This document shows positions 11,093-22,878 of a stretch of DNA of 64,000 nt, piece after piece. Both the position numbers and the translations under genes were made by a program. The DNA is taken from contig NBAZ01000021.1 in the NCBI GenBank assembly GCA_002794735.1, positions 248,001 through 312,000 of the forward strand, written 5' to 3'. The stretch's first letter is position 1, and the number at the start of each line of letters is the position of its first letter. The stretch comes from Pyrrhoderma lamaoense. Lineage: Eukaryota; Basidiomycota; Agaricomycetes; Hymenochaetales; Hymenochaetaceae. The notes beneath the pieces were generated by a model. It ran no database searches, was not told the DNA's origin, and saw nothing but the letters and a program-made list of their open reading frames with translations.

Positions 11093-11945
11093 CCGGTTCT
11101 TCCCTCAAGGCTAGTGCCAGTGGTTCATCATCGACGTTTCCTGGCCAAGTTAACTTTCAATTAGCAGTACCGAAAAGAGCTGTAGGAGAAGAGATTCGAG
11201 GTCTATCTCCAGCTTCAGCTAAACCTAGTATGAAATTGGTATCAGTTCGACCAAAAACTGGTTCACCAGCCTCAGTGGCGCCAACGACGACGACGACGAC
11301 GGCGGCGGCGGCGGCAGGGAAAGCAACAGCTAGTAGTACACTGAAAGTAGTCAATGCTCCCAAGGCTCCTCGGAAGCCTGCCCAGGAACCACAATCCGAA
11401 TCCAACGCTGGGCATAAAAACCTCCACCAGACGAACAAACAAAGAAAGCATCAGAACAAGACTGTGCGAGTATAACATCGCTCATGGCGTCTGTCAACAG
11501 ACCACATAACAATTATAGTAGGAAAGGATGTTGGGTGCTTAAGGAGCCCAAGAACAATAGTAATGAGAATAGAGAAGAAGAAGAATACTTGAAGCGAAAG
11601 GAATACGTACTTGCAGTGAGGTTCTCTATCAGCGAACTGAAAGAGCCTTTAAGGAATTATAGTCTATCTATTGCTGAGTTCGAAAGATACATGAAGACAT
11701 CGTTTGAGAGCGCTATGTTCTACTCTAACGGCATACAGGCTCTTCAAAACGCACAACATCAAGCTTTAATGGTTGACACAAAGACGAAGAAACGGAACAC
11801 TCAATTGTTGAACAAGATTAGAAAGGCTATGGATTTCGCTAGACCAAGGATGGAGGCATTAACTGAAGCCGATATAGCGAAAAGAAATCTTGGCACGAAC
11901 CCACAAGTTCAAGAGAAGATAATGAAGATATTTGGTAGCGGTTAA
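11093..11945 (+). CDS. WLKEP-family member 4 (frame interrupted)
   Basis: The coding signal is spread over two frames. The upstream frame (from ~11.1 kb, first ATG at 11230) gives a Ser/Thr/Ala/Pro/Lys-rich segment with (T)n(A)n and KAPRKPAQEP, similar to KPPRKTAQEL in member 2. The next frame resumes before the ATG at 11484 with PPDEQTKKASEQD, matching the PEEKAIKISEKE region, then CWVLKEPKNNSN, NREEEEY, KEPLRNYSLS and YMKTSF. The switch falls at a run of five A at 11416-11420, where one more A would join the frames. No independent start is obvious at the 5' end, so this could be the second half of member 3. Function unknown. Confidence 0.65.
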
Positions 11946-12264
11946 TTAAGGTGGGGATAAAAAAAAGGGGGAAAAAGAATAAAAAACCCAGTAAGGGAGT
12001 GGGGAGGTCTAGTTTTAAGATCCTCGGTGTAAAGACTTTAGAGGTAAAAAAGAATAGAGTCACTTACTGATAAATCTTATCAGTAAATTATATCTGCACA
12101 GTTGTGTATATTAGCTGGGATTATAAGACGATTAATCTTGAGAATAGGATATAATATTACACATAGAATGCAATCAACTTGTATTCATCTAGCAGGAACT
12201 CTACACACACGAGATAGTACATGTTAAAAAATGTTTTGTATTCCCCGAGGTAGTTTATGATGGA
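11946..12264. other. Intergenic, A/G-rich then AT-rich
   Basis: A purine-rich stretch follows the stop of WLKEP member 4. No gene or RNA signature is seen before the repeat copy starts. Confidence 0.5.
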
Positions 12265-13405
12265 TAAAAATGAATTTATCAGTACATACTATACACTACG
12301 TTTAAGCTACCGAAAAGGCCTCAATGGAACACCCAGAACCTGCGGCACTTTAGTGATTGATTCCTATTGCTCAAAAAGAATTGCGTAAGTACTCATGTAA
12401 TATGAAATAATATGAAATCTCTATCCGTTCACCGAGATTTTACTTCCACCGATAATGATCGATGACCGAGAAATCTCTAAAAAAAAACCTTGCAATCTCC
12501 ATCATCTCCAATCGAAAATCGGGGACCATCCAGCTTCCAGGTACGCGGGTTACTCTTCTCATTGCTGCATTCTCCCGCGAAACTATATGCTTAGTTATAT
12601 CTGGCAAGAAAGGAAGGTTCCTTGGACGTACACAAGAGTACTACCCGTCAGAGTTTATGCGCGTATCAGCCCCCATATATCCACGCACACAACCTAATCG
12701 GATTAATATCTTTGATACATTCATTTCTTCATAACCACATTCATCCAATCATCCTCGCAAGAACTCACAGACTCGTATTCAAAGGAATCGATCAGAATTG
12801 AAAGATATGATAAAGCCTAAAAGCAAGGTATACAAGTAATTCATGATTATTTTCTTACAAAATAATGCAAGCTACAACAGGAAATATATGTACATGTATC
12901 TGTAGCACATCCCGACCTGAGTCTTCCCTTACGAAAAAGTCTATCAGCGAAGAGTCTATATGGACACCAAACTACGCTTATGAGTTGTATCTTTCCAGGA
13001 GCTTGGTGTGTTAGACTATACAGATACAGATTACGGAAGTCATGAAACTGAAACTGAGAAGATATCGGATGAGAGGTATAAGCTAAACTACGAAGTTACA
13101 GGTACTGGAGTTATATTAGAACAGGTGATACGTGTGGTACAGGACAGCTATAATTAAAAAATAGAATTATGTGAGAATTCATTCATGAACTTCTTGTATC
13201 TATCATCCCGAGTTTGTTTCACTAGATGTTTATAGCTTCTTACAAAGTGGCTGCCCTTAGGTTATACACGTTCACAGTGGGAAGTGGAATGGATAGAGTC
13301 GTACCTGAAGGGAAAGAAAAAAAAACATAAACTCATTTTTATGGAGCTTCTGCAACAAGTGAAAACCACATCACTCGGTTTAGGTAGGTAAAAAAAAGAC
13401 TCAGT
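12265..13405 (+). repeat. Dispersed inverted copy of the 20-25 kb repeat
   Basis: This segment matches, in reverse orientation, about 21.10-22.22 kb and 23.53-24.68 kb. Landmarks in order are the GCGGCACTTTAGTGATT block, the TCCATCATCTCCAATCGAAA block, GGTACGCGGGTTACTC, CTCCCGCGAAACTATATGC, the TCCAGGAGCTTGGTGTGTTAG block, CTAAGCTACGAAG-like sequence and GAGTCGTACCTGAAGG. Small open frames inside it are not maintained between copies. It carries single-base and short indel differences from the array copies, so it is an old duplication. I see no terminal inverted repeats or target-site duplications that would name an element class. Confidence 0.8.
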
Positions 13406-14942
13406 GGGGGGCACGCGTTATGAACCATAACACCCCACCGACCATCTCTCACTCTCTCTCTTAAAGTCTTTATAGAAGCATCAGAATATCCGTGCTTCAG
13501 TGGAATTGATATCCACTACTTCCACTCTGTTATATCTGTACATCTTTTCTCTCATCTCTCTCAATCGTCCGACTCTTTAAGCTTGGGCGGGCGGGTAGTA
13601 GTAGTAGTAGTTGAGGATGAAGATGAAGATGATAGATAATGTAACTGAAAAAAAAATGAAGAATCTAATAACTAATTAAAAAAAAAAAAAAAAAAACATA
13701 TATAATATGATTTAGAGAGTTCACTCGTTAGATGAGATGAGAGGGCTTCTAAGCAGTGTACGGTGTACGGTGTACAAAAATGATTCCAAGACTGACTAAT
13801 CATCGGTAGGGTAAGGCGTAAAGTTAAAAAATTAAAAAGTAGAGAAAAAAAACGTGATATTACACGGTAAGTCGCCATCCCCCCACCCTCATCCCCATCC
13901 ATCTCAACCTCAGAACGATTCCCAATTCCCGATTCCCGATTTCCCGATTCCCGATGACAAAAACACACAAGGACCCCCTAATACGAACATATTTCTATTT
14001 CCCCTTTTTTTTACATTCAAATTTTAAATTTGAAAGGTTTTCTTTGTAACTTGTAACGTTAAGTATTCAAGGAATATAATATTAAAATTTTATTCATCAA
14101 TAATTCATCATCAATAATCATCAATTTTATCTAAGGCCTAAGGCCTAAGCGCGTCGCGCGCGTGGGGTTGTGTGGTGTGACGACCACCCTACTTTTCCGT
14201 TTTACTTTCTTCCCCCCTATCCCTTAGAATCAAAATCGATAAACTAACAGCGACGAGACTCGAGACATGAGCCTTGAGACACACACAAAGCAAAAACAAA
14301 AAAACAAGACAAAAACAAAAACAAAAGTAGCATTCTCTTTCTTTCTTTCACTCATCTATCTACAAGACGTACAACAAACAAACAAGTTCAGATGTAAACA
14401 GGAATCAGGAGGGGGGGGGTAACAGATAACAGATAACGAGTATCGAGTATCGAGGGGTAACAATAAGCAGTTAATAAGAAATGGTGAAGAAAAAGAAAAA
14501 AGTAACAGGAGAAAGGAAAAAAAGAAAAGAAAAAAAAGGAAGAAGAAATAAGTTGACTTTGGCTTTGGTTACAAGAGGGATTTTAATTCTATACAGGACC
14601 TTTCAAATGAAACAGGTAAAGCAGAAAGATAGAGGAAGGTTTTACATGATATATTCCAAACTCAGAGAGGAAAAAGAAGGAAAGAAAGGGGAGGGAAGGG
14701 AGGGAGGGGGGGTAAACCCGTGGATTCATTAACCCGAATCAAACCAAAAAAAACCCAGTTCAATTTACTTTTTCAAATTCTCCACGAGAGAAAAAAAAAG
14801 CGGAAGCGGAAGTAAGGAGGAAGTGGTAAAGAGAAGGTCGTCAAGAAGACGAAGAATAAAGTAAAAAAAAAAAAAAAAGACCCTCACCACCACCCCAGAA
14901 AAGGGAGAGAGAAGGGAGTTCCTTTTTTTACACTTCAACACT
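13406..14942. other. Low-complexity intergenic DNA
   Basis: Contains a GTA trinucleotide run near 13.60 kb, an A run near 13.68 kb, GTGTACG triplications at 13.76 kb, a GATTCCC-type tandem motif at 13917-13955, a CTAAGGC tandem with CpG-rich sequence near 14.13-14.16 kb, and purine-rich tracts. The ATG frame at 14481-14732 is almost purely Lys/Glu/Arg from purine-rich DNA, and I do not accept it as a gene. Confidence 0.55.
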
Positions 14943-16181
14943 TCAACACTCGACGGTAAACTGTAACTTCATCTCACTTCCCGAACCAACCGGGACACAC
15001 CTCACGCTTCTCATATCATCCACGATATAATGGGCACCACAATTCTCAATCTTGCTTCGCTCGTGACTCGTGCAGACGGCGATGACAGTCGCACCACTGG
15101 CCACACCGGCGCGAATCCCTGATGGGCTGTCCTCGAAGACGACACATCGCGTGCGTCAAACCCGAGGCAGTTGGCTGCGAGCAAGAATGGATCAGGTGCT
15201 GGCTTTCCGGCTTTTAGACGCTTGTCGTCTGCTGTGATCGTCACCGGAGGCGGTGTGATCCCTACACGAGTCATGGCACCATATGCTATATTTGATTGGT
15301 TCATTAGCACCACAAATTGTGACCAAACCTTTATAGAGAAAGTCGCGTACCATAAGTCTTTGCGCCTGAAGTAGCAACGGCATATCTTCCTGAAGGAATC
15401 GACTCGATCATGTTCTTGACACCAGGTAGGATTCGAATGCTTCGGTCCACACCGTCAGATTCGATCTCCCAAGCAGCCTCGATATCATGGACGACTTCCT
15501 TTTTGTCCTTTGCGGTCGACAACGTCGAGGCGATGGCATCATCCTCAAAGACGTCTACGTCAGTACCCTCGTGGAGTGTAGCCATGGCGAGCATGTTGTT
15601 CAGACGGGTAGCGAATGAGGGTCGACGAGCGGTATCAGACAGAGCTGCGACCTGACCAAAGGAGAACGAGGGCCGACCCGAAGCTGAGAAGGACGTCGCA
15701 CGAGAGGGCACAGCCGAGGACGAGTTCGATAATGCGGGAGTGGATAAGTCTGACAGGCGTCAGACGAACCCGTCCGGGAAGAGCTAAAGCTATCAGCTCT
15801 GCTTGTAGCTTTGGAGTTGTTCTTGCTCTTGTTGAATGCGTCGGCAAAGTCAAGGATGGTTTGTTCGAACCGGGAGACTTCTTCGTCCATCTCGTGTGGT
15901 TTGATCTCGGGACGGAAGTGGGATAGGTTGTCGATAGCACGCTTGCCGTGGGTGGCAGCAATGACATAGTCAGGGTCGAGACCGAGGTCTTTGGCAACCT
16001 TACCCCAGGCAGCCTCGACGGCAGCGATGCTGTCAGTGAGGGTACCGTCCTAGTTACGATAAAAAGATATGTCAGCAAAGTTGACATCGTCGAGTGGTGT
16101 GTAGTATTAAGTACTTACCATATCGAATAGGACGGCGTCGGCAGTGAAAGACTCGACACGCTTTTGTGGAGTAGTAGACAT
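14943..16181 (-). CDS. HAD-family sugar/glycerol phosphatase (two frameshifts)
   Basis: Three exons: 16119-16181, ~15351-16049 and 14943-15285, about 368 codons if two bases are restored. Exon 1 ends in AVLFDM and exon 2 begins DGTLTDS, forming the HAD motif DxDGTLxDS split by the first intron. Later come VIAATHGKRA, a long Ser-rich insertion, RILPGVKNMIESIPSGRYAV-type cap sequence with the motif II serine, and ADDKRLKAGKPAPDPFLL with the motif III lysine. In another frame follow VFEDSPSGIRAG and AHYIVDDM. This resembles fungal glycerol-1-phosphatase/2-deoxyglucose-6-phosphate phosphatase relatives. The frame breaks near 15755 (in the variable insertion) and near 15147 (just before VFEDSPSG); one base at each place restores it. 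A TATATAA box lies ~140 bases before the ATG. It is either an active gene with sequence errors or a recent pseudogene. Confidence 0.8.
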
Positions 16182-19100
16182 GATGAAGTGGTTGTTCGTC
16201 GTAGTCGTTTACTGGCGTAAAAGATGAAGAGAGTAGAGAAAGAAATAAAAAAACGGATGCAGATAAGAGCTTGAGAGTTGATTTGCGAGATGGGGATGAA
16301 AGGACGGGGCGCTTTGCAGTTTATATACGTCCGACATGGTTTGTAAGGGCTTAAAAAGCGGTCAAGCTGTGGCTGGCAAAGGACTAAGTAACGCAAAGGC
16401 GGACGATAAGTAAAGTTGTAACAAAAGGGCGGATAACGATTAGTCATCCACTCACTCTCGATGACTGTGGCTTGTTGAAGAAAAAACTCGAAGGGAGGAG
16501 CCATCTCCGGCGGGCGCGCTTCGAAAGGCACGTGTCTCATGTGCCCATAACTTCGGCAGCGCCACCTGTGACTTGCAGAGAAGAGACGAGTGATTCGCTG
16601 AAAAACCTTATCCCCACCGTGAGAACGCTGCCATATTTGGAGATGAACACCTATTAGTTGGCCCATCTTTCCTGTTTTGTGTTATCGCAACTCGCATTTG
16701 ACGGTCTTGTAAGAGGCAGACGTGCGGGCTTGCTCCATGCTCCACTCCCCTCATTTCCGAGGTCGGTTACGCACTTTGCGACCAGGCACAAGTGTCCCCA
16801 ATCCCCGTTTCTCACTCGTGTTTCGCCCATTGCTTTCTTCCCGCTCTTATCTCTTGTCATGGATGCTGCATAGCCCCATCCCATCAAATGTACCCAAATG
16901 AAATTAGTTAACGGAGAAAAAATGAGGTTTTATTTTATTTTAAAAAAAAATTCATTCTATAAATTCCCGCTAGTCTTCGTCTTAGTCTACTTCTTGTCGT
17001 CTCTTTGCGCGCTCACAGCTCTCGCGCGTACTCCACATTATTTTTTAATTACATGACAATTCTCACACGCGAGAACACAAAATAAGGAGCCTAGTAAGAA
17101 AGCGTTCTTTGTTCCTTTGCGGATGTGTGTGTATGCGTGAGAACGGGCGAAAGTCAACATGGTTCAACAGAAAGCTTGGAATGGAAATGGACTCACATTT
17201 ATCGCTCTCCCAATCCCTTTATCCGAGTGGATAAATCATAAAGCCACGCGTCTGTTTCTGTGTGTCTGTCTCCGCGTCATTCGACATTCAATTCAACGTC
17301 TGTACACGTCTCCGAACCATAGTTTGTTTGGAGCCCATCAATCTACTTTTACACGACCCCCCCCCCTTTCTTTTCTTTAATCATACTCATACTCATATTC
17401 AGGACATCCACAAAAACCAATGCACTTATTCATATGTGTTCTCCGTGCGTTACGTTAAACACCACCCACTCTCATCCTTTTCCTATCCCAAGTTTAGAAC
17501 TCAGGTCATCCCGGCGCGCACCCCCCTTGGTCATTGGTGTTACCTTACATCTATTCGTTCTAGATAAATGTAATAATAATACAAAAGAGTCTTCCTTTGC
17601 TCCCTCCGACTCCTCTCTTCCTTTCTTTTCCTTTTCTTTCATTAAACTTCAACTTGTCTTCTCTCATAAAACGTCCTCCTCCACCTCATATCTTTTCTCT
17701 GGTTGCACAAGCAAAAATAATAGTAATAATAGCAATCACGGGGGCGAAGGGCTTTTTTTTTTTTTTGCTCCAACGCCCACGCCCATCAAGTCCCCTCATT
17801 TTTTTTTCGCCTCCCCCCCCCTTTTGGTCAACAACTTGGAACTTCGCGAAGCGCGATGATCTTTGTTTCGTGTACTAGTACTTAGTACTTAGTACTTGCA
17901 TCATCCCTTTTCTTTTATTCTTTCTTTCTTTCTTGGCGGGGGTATAGGGGGGGGGGGGTCATTCATCCCCCTCCCTCCCCTCCCCCCTTTTTTTTCTTCT
18001 TCTTCTTCTTCTTCTTATGTTACTTTAGTTTTAAGTTTATTTCACAAGCTTTCCACTTTATATCCCCGATAAGATGACGAAAAGAGGGGAAAGAGGGAAG
18101 AAAGTCGTATGGGGGGGGGAGGCGGTATAGTTTCCTTCAAAGCATATCCAATATGATATATCCAATGTGATATATCCATATGTTTTTCTTTTCTTTTCTT
18201 TCTTTTTTTGTCCATCGTGATTAATGATCAATGATCATCGTCATCATCATCATCGCTCTTCCCTCCTACCTCGTGCGCCCCTTGCCGAATCTTCTTCTCT
18301 CTCTCTCTCTCTCTCTCTCGGCCCCCCCTCCCACACACACACACACCCTCAACACCCCGAATTCTCAAATAAGTAAATAACCTCTCTATTCGTTATCTGG
18401 GGGTTTTTTTCTTAAAGTCTTTTTTTTTTTCTTTTCCCATTTCTTCATCCCGTCTCCGTCTTCCCTCCTTTCGTTTCGCAAACACGGGATATAATTGAAA
18501 TTGAAATTGAAATTGAAATTGTTCAAATTTGTTTTTACCACTCCCTACCCTACCCTTCCTTCCTTCTCCCCCTCCCCCCCCCCACTCCCTCTCTTTTGTT
18601 CCTTAAGGACTGACTATTCTGTGATTGAGATGCTTGTTTCGTATAGGGAATGTTGTTTTCATGTAGGGCCTTCCTTTACCCCTCCCCTCCCCAAAGCTCG
18701 AAAGTAAGATAACCTTTTCATTTTTCTTACTTTGAGATAAGTGAACGCTGAGGTTTTGGATTGGGGTTGTGTATGTTGGCTGTTGTATATGTTGGCTGTT
18801 GTACATCCCTTTTTTTTTTTTTTTACTTCCTTACGGTTTTCTTTAGGGCTCGGGAATCGGGAATTGGGAATTGGGGATGGTGCGTGGGTTTGGGTTTGGG
18901 TGTATTGATCTCCTTCCCTCTCTCTCTCTAGAGTACACACACATATATATATAATATATATATAAGTATATATAAGTATGTATATATTTACGCACCTACG
19001 AGCTCAGACACGTCTTATTGTAAACCCGGTGAGTTCCCCTGATGTGGTCAGAGTTATAAGTTATAAATAAGTAAGTAAGTAAGTAAGTAAGTAAGTGAAG

Positions 19101-20169
19101 TCGACTTGAAAATACATGCATGCGTGCATGCGTAAGAGAGAGGAGGGAGGGAAGGATAACGGTAGCCGGTAGCTGGTAGTCGGTTCGGTATTTGTCTTTG
19201 TGTTTAGGTGGTATAATCATAAGCATTGTTGATATGTTATCTTATGTTATGTGGGGTTTTTTCCACAAGTTCCTTGCGTCCTTTTCTTTTTCTTTTTCTT
19301 TTTTTACTTGGTGGTCTTGGTGGAGTTTTTATCGTAATTTTTCTTACTTTTTTTATATGTATTGGCACATATATGTATGTATGTATATATATATCGTGCG
19401 CATGCGTGTCTTTTGTTCTCTGTTCCTCGTTCTTCGTTCTTCGTTCTTTTGGTCTTTTGGTCTCTTGTTTTTTTAATTTTTACCCTTGATCTTGTCATCC
19501 TCGCCCTGCCCTAAAACGATTAAGAAACGAATGATTTTTATTTTTCTTTTGCGGGAGGGAGGAGGGTGTAAAGAAGCTTAGCTCCTCGATAAGTAATGGT
19601 GATTCATCATCTTTTTACTATCACTATCACTATCACTATCACTATCACTATCTTAGTATGTGTTGCCTCTCGTGTTTTTCGTGGAATAAAAACAAAGAAA
19701 ACAAAGAAAACGAAACGAAACGAAACGAAACACGATGAACTTCGAGACTCGACTCGACTTTGAGGTTTAAACACGAAAGAGAGAGAGAGAGAGATAGTAC
19801 GAATGTGTGTTGGGGTTTCACTGTGTGATTATTGTCCCCCCCCCCCCCCCCCGACCCCTTCCTTCCCCCGGGGATTTTTTGTAATCGTTAGTAAATGGTA
19901 GACGGTACGCGTAAAACGTTTTCTCATGTATACTATTGGGCTATTTGGGCTTTGGCATGTTTACGACGATGAAGTAAGTCAGATGATTATGATATATCGC
20001 GGTTGTAGCTTGTTATTGTTGTTTCTTCTTTTTTTTTTTTTTTTTTACTGGAAAATGAAAATAAGAAAATAAGAAAAATGAAAAATGAAAAACAAGGACA
20101 GAAACACGTAGATCTAGAAAGTTTAGACAAGTTCTTACGGATGCTGGATTTTTGGGGGGTTATAGGGTT
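16182..20169. other. Microsatellite-rich, pyrimidine-biased region
   Basis: No gene supported. From 17.3 to 18.6 kb the plus strand is dominated by C/T tracts. Simple repeats include TTC (~17.997 kb), CT (~18.30 kb), AC (~18.33 kb), GAAATT (18493-18520), GTAA (19068-19096), ACTATC (19617-19652), GAAAC (~19.71-19.73 kb) and a run of 17 C at 19836-19852. A GGGAATC-type motif at 18848-18880 is the inverse of the one at 13.92 kb. Open frames are Ser/Pro/Phe-rich by-products. The C/T bias resembles fungal promoter leaders but no gene follows. Confidence 0.55.
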
Positions 20170-21275
20170 AGCTTGGACATACGTAAGCAACTCATACTTC
20201 ATACCACTCATCGTCAGGACACCTGATTAGGTTTGTTTATGTTCTCCTTAATCGGATTCTGTTGTAGTCTAATACACCAAACTCCTGGGAGTACCTCGGT
20301 CTGGCTGACTAGCTAAAGCATCGTAGTGATTAGAGATGTTCATGATATGTTTCTTCGAGGGGTATGACGTATCTCCACCCTCCCACACACACACACACAC
20401 ACACACTTCTCCTTTGATACTTTTCTTATCTTTGTGAGTAAGGTGTTGTGGATGTACTTGGACTCATCCCTACTTTGTGTGCTTTCCTAACTCTTAATTT
20501 TGTTTTGGCTTGTGGTTCGATAACCTCCCCAACGGAGGTGGGTTTTTTCTTTTTCTTTTGCTTGATCCGGACCACCGGTAGGTTCTTACGGGAGAGCTTG
20601 AGGTGGGGAAAGGGGGTAAAGGTGTCCCCTGATTGGTAGGATATGTATGGTATGTGGATAATTACCTATAGACTCTATTGTTGGAAGTTGTTGGAAGAAT
20701 TCTGAGGGGAGTGAGAGGAAGATTCGCTCGTGTGTAGATAAGTGAGAGCGAGTAGTGATGCGTCGTTTGTGTGTTAGAATAGAAGCGTCGGAGAAACTTT
20801 CTTTTTTTTTTATATTATAAATGAAACGTAAGTACCAAGTACGTGTACATTGTGGTACGTAGCTTCGCGGGAGAATACGTAGGAGATTGATCCACGTACC
20901 TGGGGGGATGGATAAACCAAGATTGGAATAGAGTTGTGAGGGTCAGATTCGGGATCGTGCCCTGCTATTCAGACCTCAGTAGGATTGGTTAATTCTCGGA
21001 GGTTGGATGGGGTCCTTTTCTAACCGCGATTTCGTGAGTGATAGTATAGTTACCAAAAAAGCAGTGGATATCAAATCACAGAGGCGCGGATATCTTGATG
21101 CATGCCACTGAGCTTTACCTACCGAGAGATGTTAGTTTTACTTGTGCAGAAGCTCATAAAAGTGAATTTTTGTTTTTTCCCTTCAGGTACGACTCTATCA
21201 TACACTGCCCATTGTGAATGTGTGTAGCCTAAGGGTAACACTTTGTAAGAAGCTTGAACACATCTCGCGAAATTA
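20170..21275 (-). repeat. Tandem array unit A1
   Basis: First (5'-truncated) unit of a non-coding tandem array. Landmarks are CACCTGATTAG, the block TCTAATACACCAAACTCCTGG at about 20.27 kb, CGCGGGAGAATACGTAGG, GATTGATCCACGTACCTGG, TTTACCTACCGAGAGATG and GCGAAATTAACTCGG at its end. It is closest to unit A2, and more distantly related to B1/B2. Contains an AC microsatellite near 20.39 kb. Confidence 0.75.
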
Positions 21276-22370
21276 ACTCGGAGGATTAGCACGATGCAGA
21301 TACAAGAAGTTTATGAAGGAATTCTCACATAATTCTACTTTTTAATTATAGGTGTCTTGTACCACGTATCACCTATTTCTATAACTCCGGTACCTGTGAC
21401 TTCGTAGTTTAGCTTATACCTCTCATCTGATATCTGCTCAGCTTTATGATTTCCTTAATCTGCATCTATAGTCTAACACACCAAGCTCCTGGAAAGATAC
21501 AGCACCCTAAGCGTAGTTTGGTGTCCATATAAGCTCTTTCGTTGATAGACTATTTCATGGGGAGGTAAGGGAAGACGCAGGTCGGGATATGCTACAGATA
21601 CTCTATTTCCTGTTGTAGCTAGCATTATTTTGTAAGAAAATAATCATAAATAACTTGTATTTCCTTACTTAAGGCTTTACTCATATCTTTTAAATCTAAA
21701 CAGATCTCCTTTGATACGAATCTATGAGTTCTTGCGAGGAATTATTGGATGAATGAGATTACGAAGAAGTAATGTATCAAAGATATTGATCCGATTAGGG
21801 TTGTATGTGTGGATAAGTGGGGAGATGATACGCGCATAAACTCTGACGGCAGTAGTACTCTTGTGTACGTCCAAGGAACCTTTCTTTCTTGCCAGATATA
21901 ACCCAGCATATAGTTTCGCGGGAGAATGCAGCAATGAGAAGAGTAACCCGCGTACCTGGAAGCTGGATGGTCCCCCGATTTTCGATTGGAGATGATGGAG
22001 ATTGCAAGGTTTTTTTTAGAGATTTCTCGGTCATCGAACATTATCGGTGGAAGTAGAATCTTGGTGAACGGACAGGGATTTCATTACTTATTATGAGCAC
22101 TTACGCGACTTCTTTTTGAGCAATAGAGATTAAATCACTAAAGTGCCGCGGGTTCTGAGTGTTCTGTTGATGACTTTTCGGTAGTTTAAATTGTAGAGTA
22201 TAGTATGTACTAGTGAATTTACCTACCGAAAGATACAAGTTTCATTAGTGGTGAAGATACGCATATGTATTCTTGTATTCACTCTTCAATGGCAATCTGC
22301 TACCTATCATTCATTACGAACATGCGAAATCCAGTGTAATTACATCATAAAAAAAGTTGGGCCACGTCCA
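21276..22370 (-). repeat. Tandem array unit B1
   Basis: Nearly identical to B2 and to the inverted copy at 12.3-13.4 kb. Landmarks are TCTAACACACCAAGCTCCTGG, GCGTAGTTTGGTGTCC, CGCGGGAGAATGCAGC, AACCCGCGTACCTGG, AAAGTGCCGCGGGTT and GCGAAATTGACTCAA. An open frame of up to 99 codons on the minus strand is preserved only in part between copies and is broken by indels in the 12-kb copy, so I treat the unit as non-coding. Confidence 0.8.
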
Positions 22371-22847
22371 CCGCGAAATTGACTCAATTAAAAAACGGCT
22401 CATACAAATAAAGACAAATAAAGTAATCAGCCGTTTGAAAATAGTTTTTTCTTTTCATGGTTCCGCTCTTGTGAATAAGCAGTGTCGTCATCCTTCGGTT
22501 CGATTTTCTCAGATTTAACATGCTATTTCACTTTCTCCCTTCCGAGATTGTGATTTTACTCCGCCAGATATCTGGTTTCCCTTACTCAAAATCGCAGTTT
22601 GTTAACTTGTACCCACGTATCATCCGTTCGATGACAGCTCCGGGGTACCCTTCTTCGTAGCAACTTATACTACTCATCTGCAGACTCCTGATTAGTTTTA
22701 TGTCCCCTCAATCGGATTCTGTAGTCTAATACACCAAGCTCCTGGGAGTACCTGCTATAGCATCCTGCGTTTGCGTGGTATTAGAGATCCTGTTAGTAGG
22801 CTAATTTCAATGAAAATAGTATTTAAGATAATTGGGACACGTTTTCT

Positions 22848-22878
<31 letters not shown>

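Noticed and set aside
14130..14165. CTAAGGC tandem that looks telomere-like
   Set aside because: Only about three copies, and not the TTAGGG type usual in these fungi; more likely a small local repeat.
14481..14732. ATG-started 83-codon Lys/Arg/Glu frame
   Set aside because: It lies in purine-rich low-complexity DNA and is not protein-like.
17159..19489. Several open frames of 70-140 codons
   Set aside because: Composition follows C/T tracts and microsatellites (Ser/Pro/Phe runs), frames overlap on both strands and many lack an ATG start.
19617..19652. Regular short direct repeats that could suggest CRISPR-like arrays
   Set aside because: They are a perfect 6-base microsatellite without spacers, in a fungal nuclear context.
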